A model generated the notes under the pieces. That model was given only the letters and a program-made list of their open reading frames with translations. It was not told the DNA's origin and did no database searches. Position numbers and translations under genes: made by a program. Of a stretch of 64,000 bases of DNA, positions 23,955 to 38,165 are shown in pieces (position 1 is the first letter of the stretch; every line of letters begins with the position of its first letter). This stretch comes from Azadirachta indica (lineage: Eukaryota > Streptophyta > Magnoliopsida > Sapindales > Meliaceae), in assembly GCA_022749755.1 (NCBI GenBank), contig CM040444.1, positions 14,160,274-14,224,273 of the forward strand, in the 5' to 3' direction.

Positions 23955-26900
23955 ATGGTAATGGCATCAGAGCGGCAGTTAGCGGCAATAAAGGTACGGA
24001 AAAAGGGAAGCCCAGAAAACCCAGTTTTGTTTTTTGTTTAATTGAAGTAAAATTCAAGGGTTTTGTTTTGATTTTTTTCTTTTCAATTTTTTGAATTTTT
24101 TATTATTTATTTTCAGGGCGCGAAAGTGCTTATGGTTGGGGCAGGCGGTATCGGTTGCGAGCTGCTCAAGACTCTTGCTCTCTCAGGCTTTCAAGATATT
24201 CATATTGTTAGTATTTGACTTTTATCTTCATTTGTGTAGAAATTTACACTTTTTTTAAGGTTCACTTGGAAGTTTACTAGGGTTTTCAATTTTTGTGATT
24301 GTATATAATGTTTCTTTGTTTAGTTGTAATTTTAATTGCTGGATTTAGTTGGTGCGGACTAAGAGTATTTCAGTATTTCAACGACGGCTATCTCGCTGCT
24401 GATATTTTTGTATATATATAAGTATGTTTTGTGGATAAATAACTGATTTTAAAGTACGGGACTTGTATAGATGGTATAAAATTTGATTAGTTCCTAATGA
24501 GTTGTCGTTGATGGTGTCTGCATGACTGCTTAATAGTTAATTTTTCAGAAATTTGGTTGCTTAAAAATTGGTTTTGGTGGTGCTACGCATTAAAGTCAGT
24601 GGTGATGATGGTAAAGATTGTCATACAAAGTGATGGGATGTTATTTGAAGGTTTGATTGGTGATGGGATGCAGGAGTTGGTGGTGGCTGTAATTTTAGTG
24701 GTGGGCTTGCCGTGGTTTTGTCATATTAGTTGTTAGTGATATGGTTAATTATACGTGTTAGGCTGGTGGAATGGCATTATCTAGGTTGAATAGTCATAGA
24801 CGGCGGTGGTGGAGATGATGACTTATTACTTGTTTCGGTTGTTATGTGTTGTTTGATATTGGCTCCAGAGCAACTGCAAATGTAAGTTCAGAGGTAGCGA
24901 TAGGATGGCAGTTGGTGGTCATGAATGGTCCTCAGAAATGATTGGCTTAAAGGTGTAGCTGCAGTAGTCTTGACTGCTTGCATTGATAGGTGGTACTACA
25001 TTCTGAATGAGTGACAAGAGAGTAGGAGGAAGTGGTGGTTTTGATTAGCCTTTTTCCCCTTGCCATTTTTTTCCCCTTATCCATTGATAAGTGGTATACA
25101 GAACTACTTTTTTTTGGTTCCCCTTCTTTTTGGGGTTAAATTTTAATTATTTATTTGCTATTATCAGCAAAATCATTTTCCATATGTTTTACGTTCCATT
25201 TGTCTATGGACTTTTTGGTGTAAATCTACTGAAACTTCTTTGGTTTTTGAATCATATGCTGCCATTTGTTATTGGTAGTAATAGTAATCTTCAGTAAATT
25301 ACATGTTTGTAGATTGACATGGATACCATAGAAGTCAGTAACCTGAATAGACAATTTTTGTTTCGTCAGTCGCATGTTGGGCAGTCTAAGGCCAAGGTAA
25401 ACACATCAATGACAAATGTTCCTTCTATGCTTTGAGTGGCTTTTTTTTTTCCCAATATTTTTTATTTTTGTAATTTTAAAGTTGTAGGCACTCCTCTCCT
25501 TAATGTTTGAACCAGGTTGCTCGAGATGCTGTCTTAAACTTTAGGCCTCACATGAGCATCACAGCACACCATGCAAATGTGAAGGATTCGGAGTTTAATG
25601 TGGAATTCTTTAAACAATTTAATGTTGTTCTGAATGGACTAGACAATTTAGATGCAAGGCGACATGTGAACCGCCTTTGCTTGGCAGCCGATGTCCCTTT
25701 GGTTGAGAGTGGGACTACAGGGTTCCTAGGACAGGTAATTTGATGTACTGTAGTCTTTTGTCAACAATATGATCATCTTAATTGGGTTTAATACAGGCTG
25801 AATCTATTACGCGGTTATTGTATTTGGTTCTACTGTTCCTTGAATTGTGAATTTCATTCTGTTGACTGTTGTATGGTAAATCTTTTCAACCTCCTGGAGT
25901 TTGATAACCCAAAATAATTCTAATAGAACATGAAGAATACAGACAGTGGACTACCAGATTGATCAATAAGTTGTATATTGATGTTTGTATTCAGAAGGTC
26001 TTTCTGTGAACTGATGGATATTTTCAGCTGTGTACTTGGTGTAACATAGTCTGTGAAGAGTTGATTAAAGGAATCTCATGGTTTCAAATTAGTATCCGAA
26101 ATGCTTGATAGATCTCATTGTCACTTCATTGGAACAGTGGGGAACTCATGTTATTGCTTTTCTAGATGAGGTTTGATCTTGTGAAAGTATTTTGGTTTTG
26201 CTCAACCACTTCACTTTCTCTTCAGTCAATCAGCCTGTGGGTTGGCTATAGCCTTGTGTTGATTGACTTTGAGAGAACTTGCAAGAGAATGACACTGTTT
26301 GTCGTGGGCTCTTTTCCATATCTAATCAATCTGCTGTTCCACATGTCTCATGGAATCTTCAAAGTGTTACAAAATTGTTCCCAATTTCAGAGCAGCTGGG
26401 CATCCAATATAATATGTTTCAATTGGAACTTCTAAACATTATTTTGACATACGAGTAGAAAATCTTTTCATTATGTAATATCATACCTCCTGATCATTTA
26501 AACTTCTGAATTTGACCAAATTGATTACAATATAATCTGCTTGAGTTTCTTAATTCCTAATATTGCACTTTTTTGTTCTTCTCTATGGGTCTTCATCTGT
26601 CTGTCTGTCTGTCTGTCTTCGTATTCGTTTAAGGAGTTGATTGTCTTATGTTGATTTCTTTACTGTTTCTTATGGTCATGATCATGATTCTTGGCTATTA
26701 CCGTATTCTTGGAATCAGGTCACAGTGCATGTAAAGGGGAAAACAGAATGCTATGAATGTCAGCCTAAACCTGCTCCAAAAACTTATCCTGTGTGTACAA
26801 TAACTAGCACACCATCAAAGGTAAATGTTCTTTTTTGCCAAATTGTCAAGATTGGTTTATGTCTGGAAGCTGGAAAGCATTATTGGAATTTGTATGACAC

Positions 26901-29900
26901 TTAGGTCATGCTGTGTGATTCTCATTTAAAGCAAGAAGTTGTATGATACTAAGATTAGAAGGTGAAATTTAATACGATTCAAGGGAACAGAAGTCTGAAT
27001 TCAGAGGCTCCAAGAACAAAAAACAGAAAAAAATTAAATCAACCATGAAAAAGAAGAGAGCATGCTCTAAATCTTAAAACGCAGATACTTATGCTTTTCA
27101 CTGCCCAGAAAGTTCTAGCATGAAGCAGTTATGTTTAAACATAAGAGAGGAAATTGATGCTTTCTTACTTTGAATTGCTCTCAGATAATATAGTTCTTAT
27201 TTGCCAAAATTTGCACAGATTATGCTTTGATGTTTATGATATTTATGTAGTAATTGTGTTTGACTTGAATTTGCAGTTTGTGCATTGTATTGTATGGGCC
27301 AAAGACCTTCTTTTTGCTAAGTTGTTTGGAGACAAGAATCAGGAAAATGATCTAAATGTCCGTTCTAGTGATGCTGCTAGTTCATCAGAACACGCAGATG
27401 ATGTGTTTGAGCGAAGAAAAGATGAAGATATTGACCAATATGGAAGGAGAATATATGATCATTTGTTTGGCTATAACATTGAAGTGGCTCTGTCTAACGA
27501 AGAGACTTGGAAAAACCGGAATAAACCAAGGCCTATATATAGTTCAGATGTTCTGCCTGAAGAACTGACCAAGCAGAATGGGAACATGGATAAAATTTGT
27601 GCAGCTGACATTATGTCAGAATCTGCAATGGCATCTTTGGGCCTGAAGAATCCACAGGAAACATGGACTCTTATGGAAAATTCAAGAGTTTTTCTTGAGG
27701 CTTTGAAACTATTTTTTTTGAAGAGAGAAAAGGTCTGTTTTGACATCTTGCTCTAAACAAATATTTGGCAAAATATTTTAATTTCTTGACAATTATTTAT
27801 CCCACTTCCTTGAAAAACTGAATGTTTCTATTCATCATATTTACAAGCAGGAGATAGGGAGTCTAAGTTTTGATAAAGATGACCAGTTAGCTGTGGAATT
27901 TGTTACTGCTGCTGCAAATATTCGGGCTGCTTCTTTTGGTATTCAGTTGCATAGCCTCTTTGAAGCTAAAGGTATTGCTGGCAATATTGTGCATGCTGTT
28001 GCAACAACAAATGCTATTATAGCTGGGTTGATAGTGATTGAAGCAATCAAGGTGCTGCTAAAGGATACTGATAACTATCGGTGTGGCTCAATTTCCTTTT
28101 TATCTGTATTAATGTTCATTTTTGGTTCTGCTGTTATAAGATGGTAAAGATGTATAACTGAAGCAGCCATTTACTTGTTTCAAGCATACGAAAATTTTCT
28201 TGTTGCTGCCTGTGCCCTGTTTTCTCTATTCAATTTTATTGTATCCCATTTGTTTGCTTATTGCCGCTTGTGCCTATATTTTTCATTAGCAAATGCTGAA
28301 TGTGCTGAAATCTGAATTTGACATTCTGTGCAGAATGACATATTGTCTAGAACATATAAGCAGAAAGATGCTTCTTATGCCAGTTGAACCTTATGAACCG
28401 AACAAGTCATGCTATGTCTGCTCTGAGGTATAATTTAATTATGTTCAACATTTGGTGGGATTTCCTTTGCGTGTATTTTAATTCATAATGGTCTTCTGCT
28501 GTTGAAAACAGACACCACTATCACTTGAGATTAATACTCATCGCTCAAAGTTGCGGGACTTTGTTGAAAAGATAGTTAAGGCCAAGCTTGGCATGAATTT
28601 TCCATTAATTATGCATGGATCAAACCTTCTTTATGAAGTTGGTGATGATCTTGATGAAGATGAGGTGGCAAATTATGCTGCAAACCTTGAGAAGGTAAAT
28701 TCTTGCATTATCTCTGATAATTGTTTATTATGATAAAATTAAGGTGTTTCTATTTGTTCTTTCACCACATTTTTTCCTAAAATTTTTGCAATGATGCAGG
28801 TATTCTATTGCTCTGTGTCTTTTCCTACTTTAGAGTTGAGTTTTAATTAACTTTCTCTGTTGCTTTAGGTGCTCACCGAGCTTCCTTCTTCAGTCACTGG
28901 TGGGACAATGCTTACAGTGGAGGATCTTCAACAGGAGTTGACTTGCAGCATCAATATCAAACATAGGTTTGTTGTTACCTTAATAATGTTATGTTCCCTG
29001 TCAACATTCAGAAAGTATGTTTGGTTTTCTGATGATTTTTTGCATACCGCTGGCTCTTCATCTTCGTTCTTTGCGGTCAAGGTATTCTTTCTCCTGCAAT
29101 ATGGAAGGGGTTTGTATGAAGTGCATTGATATTCATGATCTCTCATATCGTCATTCTTGGTCTTGATTGGTGCCTTTGACTTAAACAAGTGGTAAAAGGC
29201 CTTTGGTATAATGACTAAAGATTGAGGACACTACAGTCATGAGTGATCCTGGTGTTGAATGTTTGATATTTTGGCGTTGTGGTTAGGTCGGGGACTGGTT
29301 CCAGGTCCAGTGTGTTGTTTGTAACCTGAGGGATCCGGTCTGTGTTGAGAGTTGTAGTTGGACATACTAATATATATCTTGGATCAAAAAAGCTTCAATT
29401 TCTTAAATCAACTATTTAATTTAAAAGGCAGGATGAAAGTAGATTTCTCTTTACATTTCTACATAGGATGATTTTCAGAAGGATTAATTTCTGTTTCGGT
29501 CGAGTATTGTGTGTATGTAATGATTTCCTAGAGGCACGGTCCACAGCTTCATGAAGTATGTGTTCATCTGTTGATTCTGATCAATATTGGGTCCTGTTGC
29601 TTTTTGCTGAAAATCCTGTATCATTATGTATTGTTTACTCAGTATATTGCTTTTACTCTCCGAATATTAACAGGGAGGAGTTTGACGAGGAAAAGGAACC
29701 TGATGGAATGGTTCTCTCTGGATGGACTCAAGCTCCTGCAGCCGTGAAGGATGATAAGAAGTCTATTGGTAATGGTGGAAGTGCATCAAATGCATTGGAA
29801 GGTGAGCTGGCAGAGGCTAACAGAGATGGCGAAATGGAGGAAATTTCAGAGCCATCTGGGAAGAAAAGGAAACTGTCTGAGGTTTCTAATGCCACCATTC

Positions 29901-30040
29901 TGGATGGTCCAAAGGCTACTGCTGATGAAATTAAAAATCAGAAGGAAGTGGAAAAGCTTGACGATGATGATGATGATGATGACTTAGTCGTGCTTGATGA
30001 CTGGAATTCAGTCGGCAACAAGAAGACAAGGTTGCAATAG
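23955..30040 (+). CDS. SAE2: SUMO-activating enzyme subunit 2 (E1 catalytic subunit)
   Basis: Eleven exons, 23955-23993, 24117-24206, 25313-25396, 25516-25734, 26719-26820, 27277-27732, 27851-28080, 28334-28427, 28512-28694, 28869-28966 and 29674-30040, join in frame to 653 aa. The adenylation domain has the nucleotide loop GAGGIG (residues 21-26) and the RQFLFR motif. The catalytic cysteine is C170 in [11 protein letters not shown]. Zinc is held by C155/C158 and C433/C436 (CYVCSE). A ubiquitin-like domain follows, then an acidic tail with an Asp run and the VVLDDW motif. With SAE1 it adenylates SUMO, takes it as a thioester and passes it to the E2 SCE1, mainly in the nucleus. The start at 23955 has a second ATG two codons on; either could serve. 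Confidence 0.96.
29185..29391 (+). repeat. Possible SINE-like insertion in SAE2 intron 10
   Basis: A GC-richer block of about 200 bp begins near AAGTGGTAAAAGGCC, has a TGGTATAATGAC segment that loosely resembles a pol III A box, and ends in TTGGATCAAAAAA. The size and A-rich end fit a plant SINE. The B box is poor and no target duplication was found, so this is only a suggestion. Confidence 0.25.
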
Positions 30041-30613
30041 TTGTTGACTCAGATTGACAATGGAGGATGGATGACTCACTTCCTAATTTTGTACCAATAG
30101 AGAGAGAAATGGTAATTCTTTTGGTTCTGATATTTGTTAGTTATCATTAATTAGGTCACACTATCATCTAAGAGTTGGATATTGTAGTCTCCTTTACCCT
30201 TCTGTGTAACAACGTGTATCTAAATCCACCTGCAGGCAGGCTAGCTGTGACTCAGTGAGACTGTAACATTTTGTTAGATTTTGAGAATTAAACCGAGTGA
30301 TTCAACTTGAATGAATGTCCATAATACCTCTTAAATTATTATATGAAAGACCAATCTCTTTATTTATTTATGTATCTTTTTTATTCTGTACGGCGTAAGA
30401 GTAGTCGCTACTACAGATTTGAAAACTATAAAAATTATAAATAAATATGTGATCCATGTCGCTATCATGTTCATGTAAGATAAAAGGTATATCAACTTCT
30501 GTAGAAATAATATTGGTCCAAGTAAATGCAACAAATTATATAACGGAAGTAATTCAAGGATATATGTAGTAAATATTACAGAAATAGTATAAATCAATTA
30601 ATTAATTAATTAA
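30041..30613. other. Convergent 3' flanks of SAE2 (+) and the OXS3-like gene (-)
   Basis: The stretch holds the SAE2 3' UTR and, at the right, the 3' UTR of the small minus-strand gene. A TTAA repeat (ATTAATTAATTAATTAAT) sits at 30599-30618 over the end of that gene. No further gene is seen. Confidence 0.6.
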
Positions 30614-31068
30614 TTAATGGACGTAAGGTGTTGCACACTGGGTGCTACTTGAAACTGTTCGACATGGGTATGGAGGAATATTGTTAGTATTGTTATTATT
30701 ATTGTTGTGATTATTAGGCATATTCATCATCGTCATCTCTTTATTCCTATTCAAATACTTGAGCTTCCTCTTCTTTGCATCAGGATGTTCTTGTTTCTTC
30801 AAATCTTCAAGGCAACGAACATCTCCCATGCACGTAAATGACCTCGCTTTCCCTGAATAATACCTCGACAATCCTCTCTGCTGCTGCTGCTGCTCCTCAC
30901 GATTCAACACCACAATCTCATCATGAATTCAGAGAATAATTAATAATCAATAACAATGACAAACTGATACGGTATTACTTTTACTTACTTTTGAGGAAGA
31001 TTAGCCTGCAATGAAGCCATGTCGAATGCCGAGGTCGTTTCATCTTGACTGATCTGAATCGGATCCAT
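30614..31068 (-). CDS. Small OXS3-like nuclear protein
   Basis: Exon 1 (31068-30989) encodes MDPIQISQDETTSAFDM and ends at a good donor (CAAAA then GTAAGT). Exon 2 most likely starts at 30875 and ends at the stop at 30614. They join in frame to 113 aa, giving PQK-GLSRYYSGKARSFTC. The GLSRYYSGKxxSF motif followed by a basic KKRKLK stretch is the signature of the OXIDATIVE STRESS 3 family, linked in Arabidopsis to heavy-metal and oxidative stress tolerance and chromatin. The C-terminal part is Asn-rich and low in complexity. The acceptor lies inside a CAG repeat. The more obvious acceptor before ATTGTGG would break the frame, so the splice choice is inferred. Family call is from motif memory. 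Confidence 0.65.
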
Positions 31069-32831
31069 ATCGGATGATGAAGTTTGAGAGAATTAAACAG
31101 TCGTCTGGTGACTTATAGCTCGGCTAGGCTATAGCAAAAGCTTACGTTTTTCGGAAGATTATTGTTAATATATATATATATATATAACAATAAACTTTTA
31201 CCTGAGAATTAACGTATAAAGCTCAGGAAAACTATTATTAATGGAGATAAGAACTCACACGTCAAAAGGGAGAATATATTCGGGATTGACGTTGGGGAAA
31301 TATTAACAATATGGCCTTTCTATATATATACACTTATATATGTGGATTGGATTCGTTAATTTGGAGCCTCTCATATGATTATGGTGTCGATTGGTGGCTG
31401 CTCATGTTATTGGTTTACTTCAACAATTGATTAGGTTTGCTTTAATTATCTCCACATCCACATCCTTATCGACACTTTCTCTTGTTCATACAACATTATT
31501 AGCCTACCTTTTTAATATGCTTTTGCCCCCACATCTCACAACTTTTAATGTTTGATTGGTGGGTGGTAATTACTTGATAATTTAAACCATTCTTTTTGTT
31601 CAAGTTGTAGAGTGGGAGTAAACCGAACTCTTTATTCAAATTGTTGGACATATGGATGTGTTTCCAAGCACTTGTATGTTATATTTTTTTAAGGGTCACT
31701 ACACTCTTGCAGTTTTATTTATTTCATTTCATTTCAACTCTTGGATTAATTGCACATCCAACAATATATACATATATATATATATATATATGATGGTCAA
31801 TTTAATGGTGTTGCACCATTTCTCTACTTTTAGTACTTAGATTTAGGGTATTTTGTATCTTGAATGAGAAAATACAAAATATTTTTAGTGTAGTACAACC
31901 ATTTAACGTATATCTAACGTAAATATATAATGAAAATATTTACATAGTAGATTTTAAAATTTACTATGCATAATTTCATAGTGGAAACGTACACCTATCT
32001 CCCAAGTTATCCAATTCGTGTGTGACTTAATTTGAATGCATAGTTAGATTTTATCAATAATTTTATTAAAAGAGAATTGCTTCTCATTATTTTCTTGTAG
32101 TACTTGGGACATATTTTGGGATTGAGATAATGCGATTTTGAAGTCATACTCATTGTAACTATGATATAGGATCATAAAATATCGAATGTTAACAAAAAAG
32201 TGAGTAGATTCAAATAAAATTAATGTTTATCGAACAAAAATCTCTCAATATGTCTTAATTAAATAACATCGTTGGTGCAAACCGAAAATGTAGGGTTGGA
32301 GTTAAATATTTACTTTGTTTCAAAGCTCAAGATTGCTTTCTTCCATTACCAATTCAACCTCTTATTAAAGGAAACACTCAGAAGTCCTGAAGATTAGTAT
32401 TACTACTCTATATATGATAGTGTTTACCGGTGCAAGATAATTTCAAAGCAATTCATATCTTTGGCATATATTTTCTTCTAATCCACATCAAGTTTGCTTA
32501 TTTAAATAACTTAACTGTTAAGTAACAATAGTAAAACACTGATCATAACATAAACGTGATGCAAATTTGTATGACCTTGAAACATAAATATATATACCGA
32601 ATAAGAAAGAAAAATAGAGAGTAGAGACAAATTCTACAGAAGAACGTACAATTGTCAGATACAACAACATTGCACAGTGTTTACCATATCAGACATTGCA
32701 ACCATGGAGCTTCGAAATGCTAATTATATATCTCAATTTATGCATGAAGAAGCAGCAAAACTCTTTGGTTCAACAATCGGAATATCTGTTAACTCCGCAA
32801 GATTCCTGGCTTACTTAACAGCATTTAGAAT
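31069..32831. other. AT-rich intergenic region between the OXS3-like gene and the receptor kinase
   Basis: This region contains the promoter of the OXS3-like gene (right of 31068) and the 3' flank of the receptor kinase gene. TA microsatellites occur near 31170-31187 and 31766-31791. No open frame with a recognisable domain is present. Confidence 0.6.
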
Positions 32832-35420
32832 TTATCTACCATTAAGCCCTGAAAATTGAGCAAACATTGCAGTTCCCGAGTGCTCATCAATGGCGTGAAC
32901 TTCAGCTGGTCCGGTATTCTCTTCTGGAATAGAGACCGGACGGCTGTCAGAGGTGGTACTGGTGGTGGAGGGAGCAGCAACAGCAGCTGGAGAAGCTACC
33001 GTGGCGGTTGAGTTGGACGCTTCCTCAGCTTTTCCTTGTGTGAATGCTTCTTGCAGCTGCAATGCGTACTCCAAATTCCACAGCACATCTCCCATTGTCG
33101 GCCTGTCTACTCCATGTTCAGCCAGGCATTTCTCTGCAGCTTCAGCAAATTTCTTCATTGATTCAGGATTGATAGTGCCTGCAAGATGAGGATCGATGAC
33201 TTTTTCGAGTAAGCCCTTTCTCTTCCATTGCATCGCCCACTCTGCTAAGTTAACTTGTTCTCTTGGAAGCTGAGGGTTTATTGCAGGCCTTGCACACAAA
33301 ACCTCAAACAGTACAACCCCAAATGAATACACATCTGATTTGTCTGTCAATTGCTGCCTTCTGAAGTATTCAGGGTCAAGATATCCAAAGCTTCCTTTCA
33401 CTGCCGTACTTACATGACCCTGTCCCATGGGCGCATCTTTCGAGAGCCCGAAATCTGCTACCTTGGCAACAAAGTTTTCGTCAAGCAAAATATTGGTGGT
33501 TTTAACATCACGGTGAATGATACCTTGTGCAGTGCCAGTGTGAAGGTAGTGAAGTCCACGAGCAGCGCCTATAGAAATCTCCAGCCTTTGTTTCCATGAC
33601 ATTGGTGGCAAATTTTTTCCATACAGGTGATCCCTGAAAGGTCCATTGGACATGTACTCATAAACCAAGATCATTTCTGAGTTTTCATCACAATAACCAA
33701 TAAGTGAAACCAAATGCCTATGCCTAAGCTTAGATAACATCTGAATTTCAGTCTGAAACTCTGTGATCCCTTGTTCGGATTGTGGGTTCCCTCTTTTTAC
33801 AGCAACTTTTGTTCCATCATCAATCTCACCAAGATACACATTTCCAAATCCTCCAACACCAATTATTGCACTTGAATCAAAGTTTTTAGTAGCCTCTTGC
33901 AACTCTTGGAAAGAGAAGTACCGGCCTAGGCCAAGAGTTGAAGAGTAAAAGCCACTCTTGTGAGAGCCCATGGAAGTCTTGCTTGTCATGAAGCTAGTAT
34001 CACCAGTATGAAGAGGAAGCAACCAAGAAGAAAAGCTGTTTCTCTTTTGCCAATCCTGAGGTCTCTTGTGCCATTTGATAACCATTGCACCAAGACCAAC
34101 AAAAGCACCAAACATCATCGCAAACCCGACTGCAGCAACTGTACCACGGCTGGATGAACCGGCTTTGCTGCCATCAACCCCAAATTCTCCATCCAAACTA
34201 TCAACAGAATTGCTCATTTTCATGACTTCCACCCCGTTGAGAATTGCATTTCTACTACCAGTGTTTTCCTTCGTTGGACCAATTTGAAGACTAAGTGAAT
34301 TACTCATCAATGAAGAATTCACAACAATATCCTTATAATAAGGAGTGGCCAAACCCTGTGTGAGAGTGGATAAATCCAATGCTGAAATAGCCGTTTTTCC
34401 ATTCACATACACATTGAAGTAAAGATCATTCAGAGATTTGCTCACAATGTCACAAAAATGCAGCCGGAGCAAGTAGCTAAACGATGGATCTGCTTCAAAG
34501 TTCCATGTTATGTTGAAATTCGGTAAAACTGTCTCCGCATCAGCCATCTGAGCAGCAGAAGCATAGACAGTTGCTGGTGCAATCAAAGGTGTAACTCCTT
34601 CGGGATATTGAATGGCGTTGGCTTCAGCAGTCGCAGGTTTAGCCAAATTTTTGTCCTTGATGAATTGTTCATCAGGTTCCCAAGTTCTTCCTAGGCTGTC
34701 ATTTTGTGAGCTGATCAATGGCCCTCCCACGTTAAGCCTGTAAACGTATTGGTACGAAAACTTGGACAAACCGCTATAGCTGTTTACAGGAAAAAGTGAA
34801 CTGCCTTCATCGCTGATCAAGTTATCCGGAGCTGAAACAACCTCAATGGCATTGATGAAAGCCACCGAATTCTTCATTGGTTGAAATTTGATGGAAAATG
34901 ATTGCTCAGTTAAATTAAGCATGTACTCCTTGACAATAGTTTGATGATTATTATCCATTTTAAAGCTGTGAAGGAGCACAAACTTATCTGTCTCCACACT
35001 GAATGATGCTTTCTTCAGATCGAATTCCGTAACAGGCATAGCAAAGAAATGTAGACGAACCCAATGCCAACCTGGCTGCGTCAAATGAAACGTGTAAGTT
35101 GATTCTTCCGAAAAAACTCTTGCGCTCAAATATATAGGAGAAGGAACATCAGCTGAAGGAACAGAAACTTGGAGATCTTCCTTGGTTTGTAAAAACTGAG
35201 TTGATTGTTTATCTGATTTGAAAATTCTTCCATCGGCAAGAGCAGTAGTAGACTTGCTACCACAATCAAGGAGAAAGTTATCCTTGGGAGAGAAGGAGGT
35301 GGCTGCAGGGGCGGCCCCGAAGGATGAGAAAGCAATCGTAGGAAAGGAAATGAAAGCATAAAGAACAACCAGGAGGATAGCCATCGGTGAAGATGATGAA
35401 GATAACTGTAGCGATGACAT
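32832..35420 (-). CDS. CrRLK1L receptor-like kinase (malectin-like ectodomain)
   Basis: A single uninterrupted frame of 862 aa, as is usual for this family. It has a hydrophobic signal segment (about 13-32), two malectin-like domains (about 45-200 and 225-405, starting [13 protein letters not shown]), a transmembrane helix (about 427-449) and a cytosolic Ser/Thr kinase. Kinase residues are intact: P-loop GVGGFGNVY (521-529), Lys542 in VAVKRG, HRD (636-638) and DFG (656-658). CrRLK1L proteins sit in the plasma membrane, sense RALF peptides and wall state, and control cell growth. The ectodomain looks most like Arabidopsis At5g61350 (ERULUS/CAP1), with THESEUS1 as the next candidate; that subgroup call is from memory. 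The C-terminal tail (about 785-862) is Ser/Thr/Ala-rich and ends FSGLNGR. Confidence 0.95.
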   Translation of the reverse strand: MSSLQLSSSSSPMAILLVVLYAFISFPTIAFSSFGAAPAATSFSPKDNFLLDCGSKSTTALADGRIFKSDKQSTQFLQTKEDLQVSVPSADVPSPIYLSARVFSEESTYTFHLTQPGWHWVRLHFFAMPVTEFDLKKASFSVETDKFVLLHSFKMDNNHQTIVKEYMLNLTEQSFSIKFQPMKNSVAFINAIEVVSAPDNLISDEGSSLFPVNSYSGLSKFSYQYVYRLNVGGPLISSQNDSLGRTWEPDEQFIKDKNLAKPATAEANAIQYPEGVTPLIAPATVYASAAQMADAETVLPNFNITWNFEADPSFSYLLRLHFCDIVSKSLNDLYFNVYVNGKTAISALDLSTLTQGLATPYYKDIVVNSSLMSNSLSLQIGPTKENTGSRNAILNGVEVMKMSNSVDSLDGEFGVDGSKAGSSSRGTVAAVGFAMMFGAFVGLGAMVIKWHKRPQDWQKRNSFSSWLLPLHTGDTSFMTSKTSMGSHKSGFYSSTLGLGRYFSFQELQEATKNFDSSAIIGVGGFGNVYLGEIDDGTKVAVKRGNPQSEQGITEFQTEIQMLSKLRHRHLVSLIGYCDENSEMILVYEYMSNGPFRDHLYGKNLPPMSWKQRLEISIGAARGLHYLHTGTAQGIIHRDVKTTNILLDENFVAKVADFGLSKDAPMGQGHVSTAVKGSFGYLDPEYFRRQQLTDKSDVYSFGVVLFEVLCARPAINPQLPREQVNLAEWAMQWKRKGLLEKVIDPHLAGTINPESMKKFAEAAEKCLAEHGVDRPTMGDVLWNLEYALQLQEAFTQGKAEEASNSTATVASPAAVAAPSTTSTTSDSRPVSIPEENTGPAEVHAIDEHSGTAMFAQFSGLNGR

Positions 35421-38133
35421 TGAGGAGAATAGAAATGGAGATTGCTTTCTTTAATTTTTCAGTTTCAGTTTCAGTTTTTTTTTTAATTTTATTTTTCTAT
35501 CTCCATCCCTCCTGGACGAGGGATGTCTAGAATTTGGATTAACAAAGGATATTGAAAAAGGATGTGTTGTTTTCTTTACTAAAATGGGGGTAAAGGCATG
35601 AAGTTTGTTAGGTGATTATTGTTAGAGGAGGAAAGCCAATTGACAGCCATAATGAGGGCTGCCATTCCCGAAATTTTCTATTTTGAGTGTTGGCGCTTTT
35701 TTTAGTAACTACGAACTGTAATTAGTCTGAAGTTTTCAAATACCATATGTATCTTCCTCCAGTTCAATCCGATATAAAAGGATTATTTTTTTCTATTTGT
35801 TGATATAATTACATTTATCAAACCTGATAATTATAATAATATATATAATTAAAAAATAATAATGGAATAGATTGTCAATGCTGATCAATTAATTTAACTG
35901 TTTGTATATTTTTCCAGAGAAGAAATCTGTTTTACGGGTGCATAGAAAATTATCTTTAAATAGATTATAAAATGTAGAGCAAAATTAAGAATATATATAG
36001 CTAAATTACCATTTTTAAAGTTTTCAATTTATTTATAGAATTACAAGTTTTTTGTTAATTTTAAGTTTGCTACTTGTTTATTTATTTACAAAACTGTAGG
36101 AAAATGAAAAACTTTTAAAATTAATATTGCATAAAAACTAGCTTTTTTCTATTTAATTTTTTTAAATATTGATTTCTTTATATATAAAATAAAAAATTAA
36201 TAGGAATTATATTCGATAATTAATCTATCAATTGCCATACAACACAGATTCAACATTCATAAACTAACTCGTAAGATTGATTATATATATTTATAATATA
36301 GTGCTTTAGATTGAAGAATTGATATTAAATTAAGATACAAAGTAAAAACTTAATTGCCTAAAACTGTTTGTATTTTGGAAAATGATATTAAATTAAGTTA
36401 TAAAGCAAAGCCAATTGCATAAAATTGATTATATTTATGACTGTAATTAGTCTTCAGATTGCGAACTATGTTAAATCAAATTGCAAACAGAAAAAATAAA
36501 CCCCAGCCAAAAGGGCGCTTATAAATTCAAAAAAATTATGTCAAACCAATTATATGAAAAATCAAACTCATTGCTCAATTCTTTGTAACGGTTTCACATA
36601 TAATTGTGTTGTAAGTAACTATCTCATCGACTGAAATATTATTTTAATTATATCTATGCAAATACCTCCTTCTAATTATCCCATATAATATAATTTTGCG
36701 CATGTTTGTTAACTTTTTGTATAATCATATTCATAATTTAGTTTTCACTAATATCTTACTGGTTCTAATATTAATTATACAAAGAAATTTTAACATAGAA
36801 TTAAGTTATAAATGGGGCAAAGAGAATAATTGGATGTGTGCAACCGCATCATGCTTTTTAGTTTGGTTGGTTGTTGAAACATAATATATTCACGCTAAAC
36901 GAGTATTGAGCAATAAAAGAGTTGTAAGCGTTAAGTTTTGGCTGATGCATTGGGACGTGTTGTGTTAGGCTCTCTGTGAAGATTGATATTCTTATGCAGA
37001 CGAAAAAGAAAAGAATGTTATTAATGAAAAAAATGTAAATGTAATAAAATACTATTGAAATTAAAATAAATAATGAAATAAAATTTGTAATAGATTATTT
37101 CATTTTATAAAAATTTAATTAACGAATGAAAATTGGTAATAAATTTTTAAATTTTAAATTTTAATAATTTTTTGAATAAATTATTAGAGGGTCCAAAGAT
37201 ATGAAAAAGAAAATGAAATGACAAAATTATTTTAATATTACTGCATTATATTTTTTTATTGAAAATATAAAAAAATTTTAAGAATGATTTCAAATATTCC
37301 TTTATTTATTAAAATTTAGGTAAAATTGAAGCTTCTATAGCATACAAACAAATTTCTTATGGAAAATTTGCTACTGACCGGATAAACTTGGACGCACGTT
37401 CTCTCTTAGTGATTTTATGTAAAAGAAAAAGGACGACTTGGGCGCACGTTCTTTCTGATTCACCTCAGATCGAAGGTTTCGGTTTGATTGTCATATACAA
37501 TCTTAACATTCCTCTACAAGACTACAACTCATTATTAAAAAGAATTAACAAAAAATTTTTGCAAAAACATTTTTTTTTTTTTGGCTAGCTAAAAAAATAA
37601 AAAATAAAAAATAAAATATAGTTGTTTGATAGAATTTATTATTGGCCACATTTAAAGTACTGAAGCAATTCGAGTTGTGTTATCCTCGTCATTCATTTAA
37701 AATATACATTTAAAGTTTCATTGATGCACCCAGTTATACATATATATATATATATATATATATGAGAGCTGAAAATAGGTTATGATATTCTTTATAATCA
37801 ACGATGTGTCTGGAGGAATTTCACTTTCTTTTTATTTTTGGTCCTATTTGTTAACGAAGGAAATAAATTTAATCATATATAATTATTTAGTCTACTTCTA
37901 AGATAATGGATATTATATAATGGATTTGGATATAATTTTTTTAATATCAAATTTGTCATACAAATTTGTCTGCAAATTTTTATTAAATTAATAAAAAATT
38001 ATTAATAATCATATAAACATTTTGCACTTTGTAAGATATAAGACGTGATAAAATTGAGTAAATTTCCATTCCAAATGTAACTAATAATTATATACAACTA
38101 GCAGAACGTGACCCCTTGATTTCAACTTCTTTT

Positions 38134-38165
<32 letters not shown>

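Noticed and set aside
26803..26820. Thr in SAE2 CTITSTP where animal UBA2 has Arg
   Set aside because: I believe plant SAE2 proteins share this Thr, so it is not an oddity of this gene.
32677..32859. + strand frame next to the receptor kinase stop
   Set aside because: It overlaps the 3' end of the kinase gene on the other strand and has no domain.
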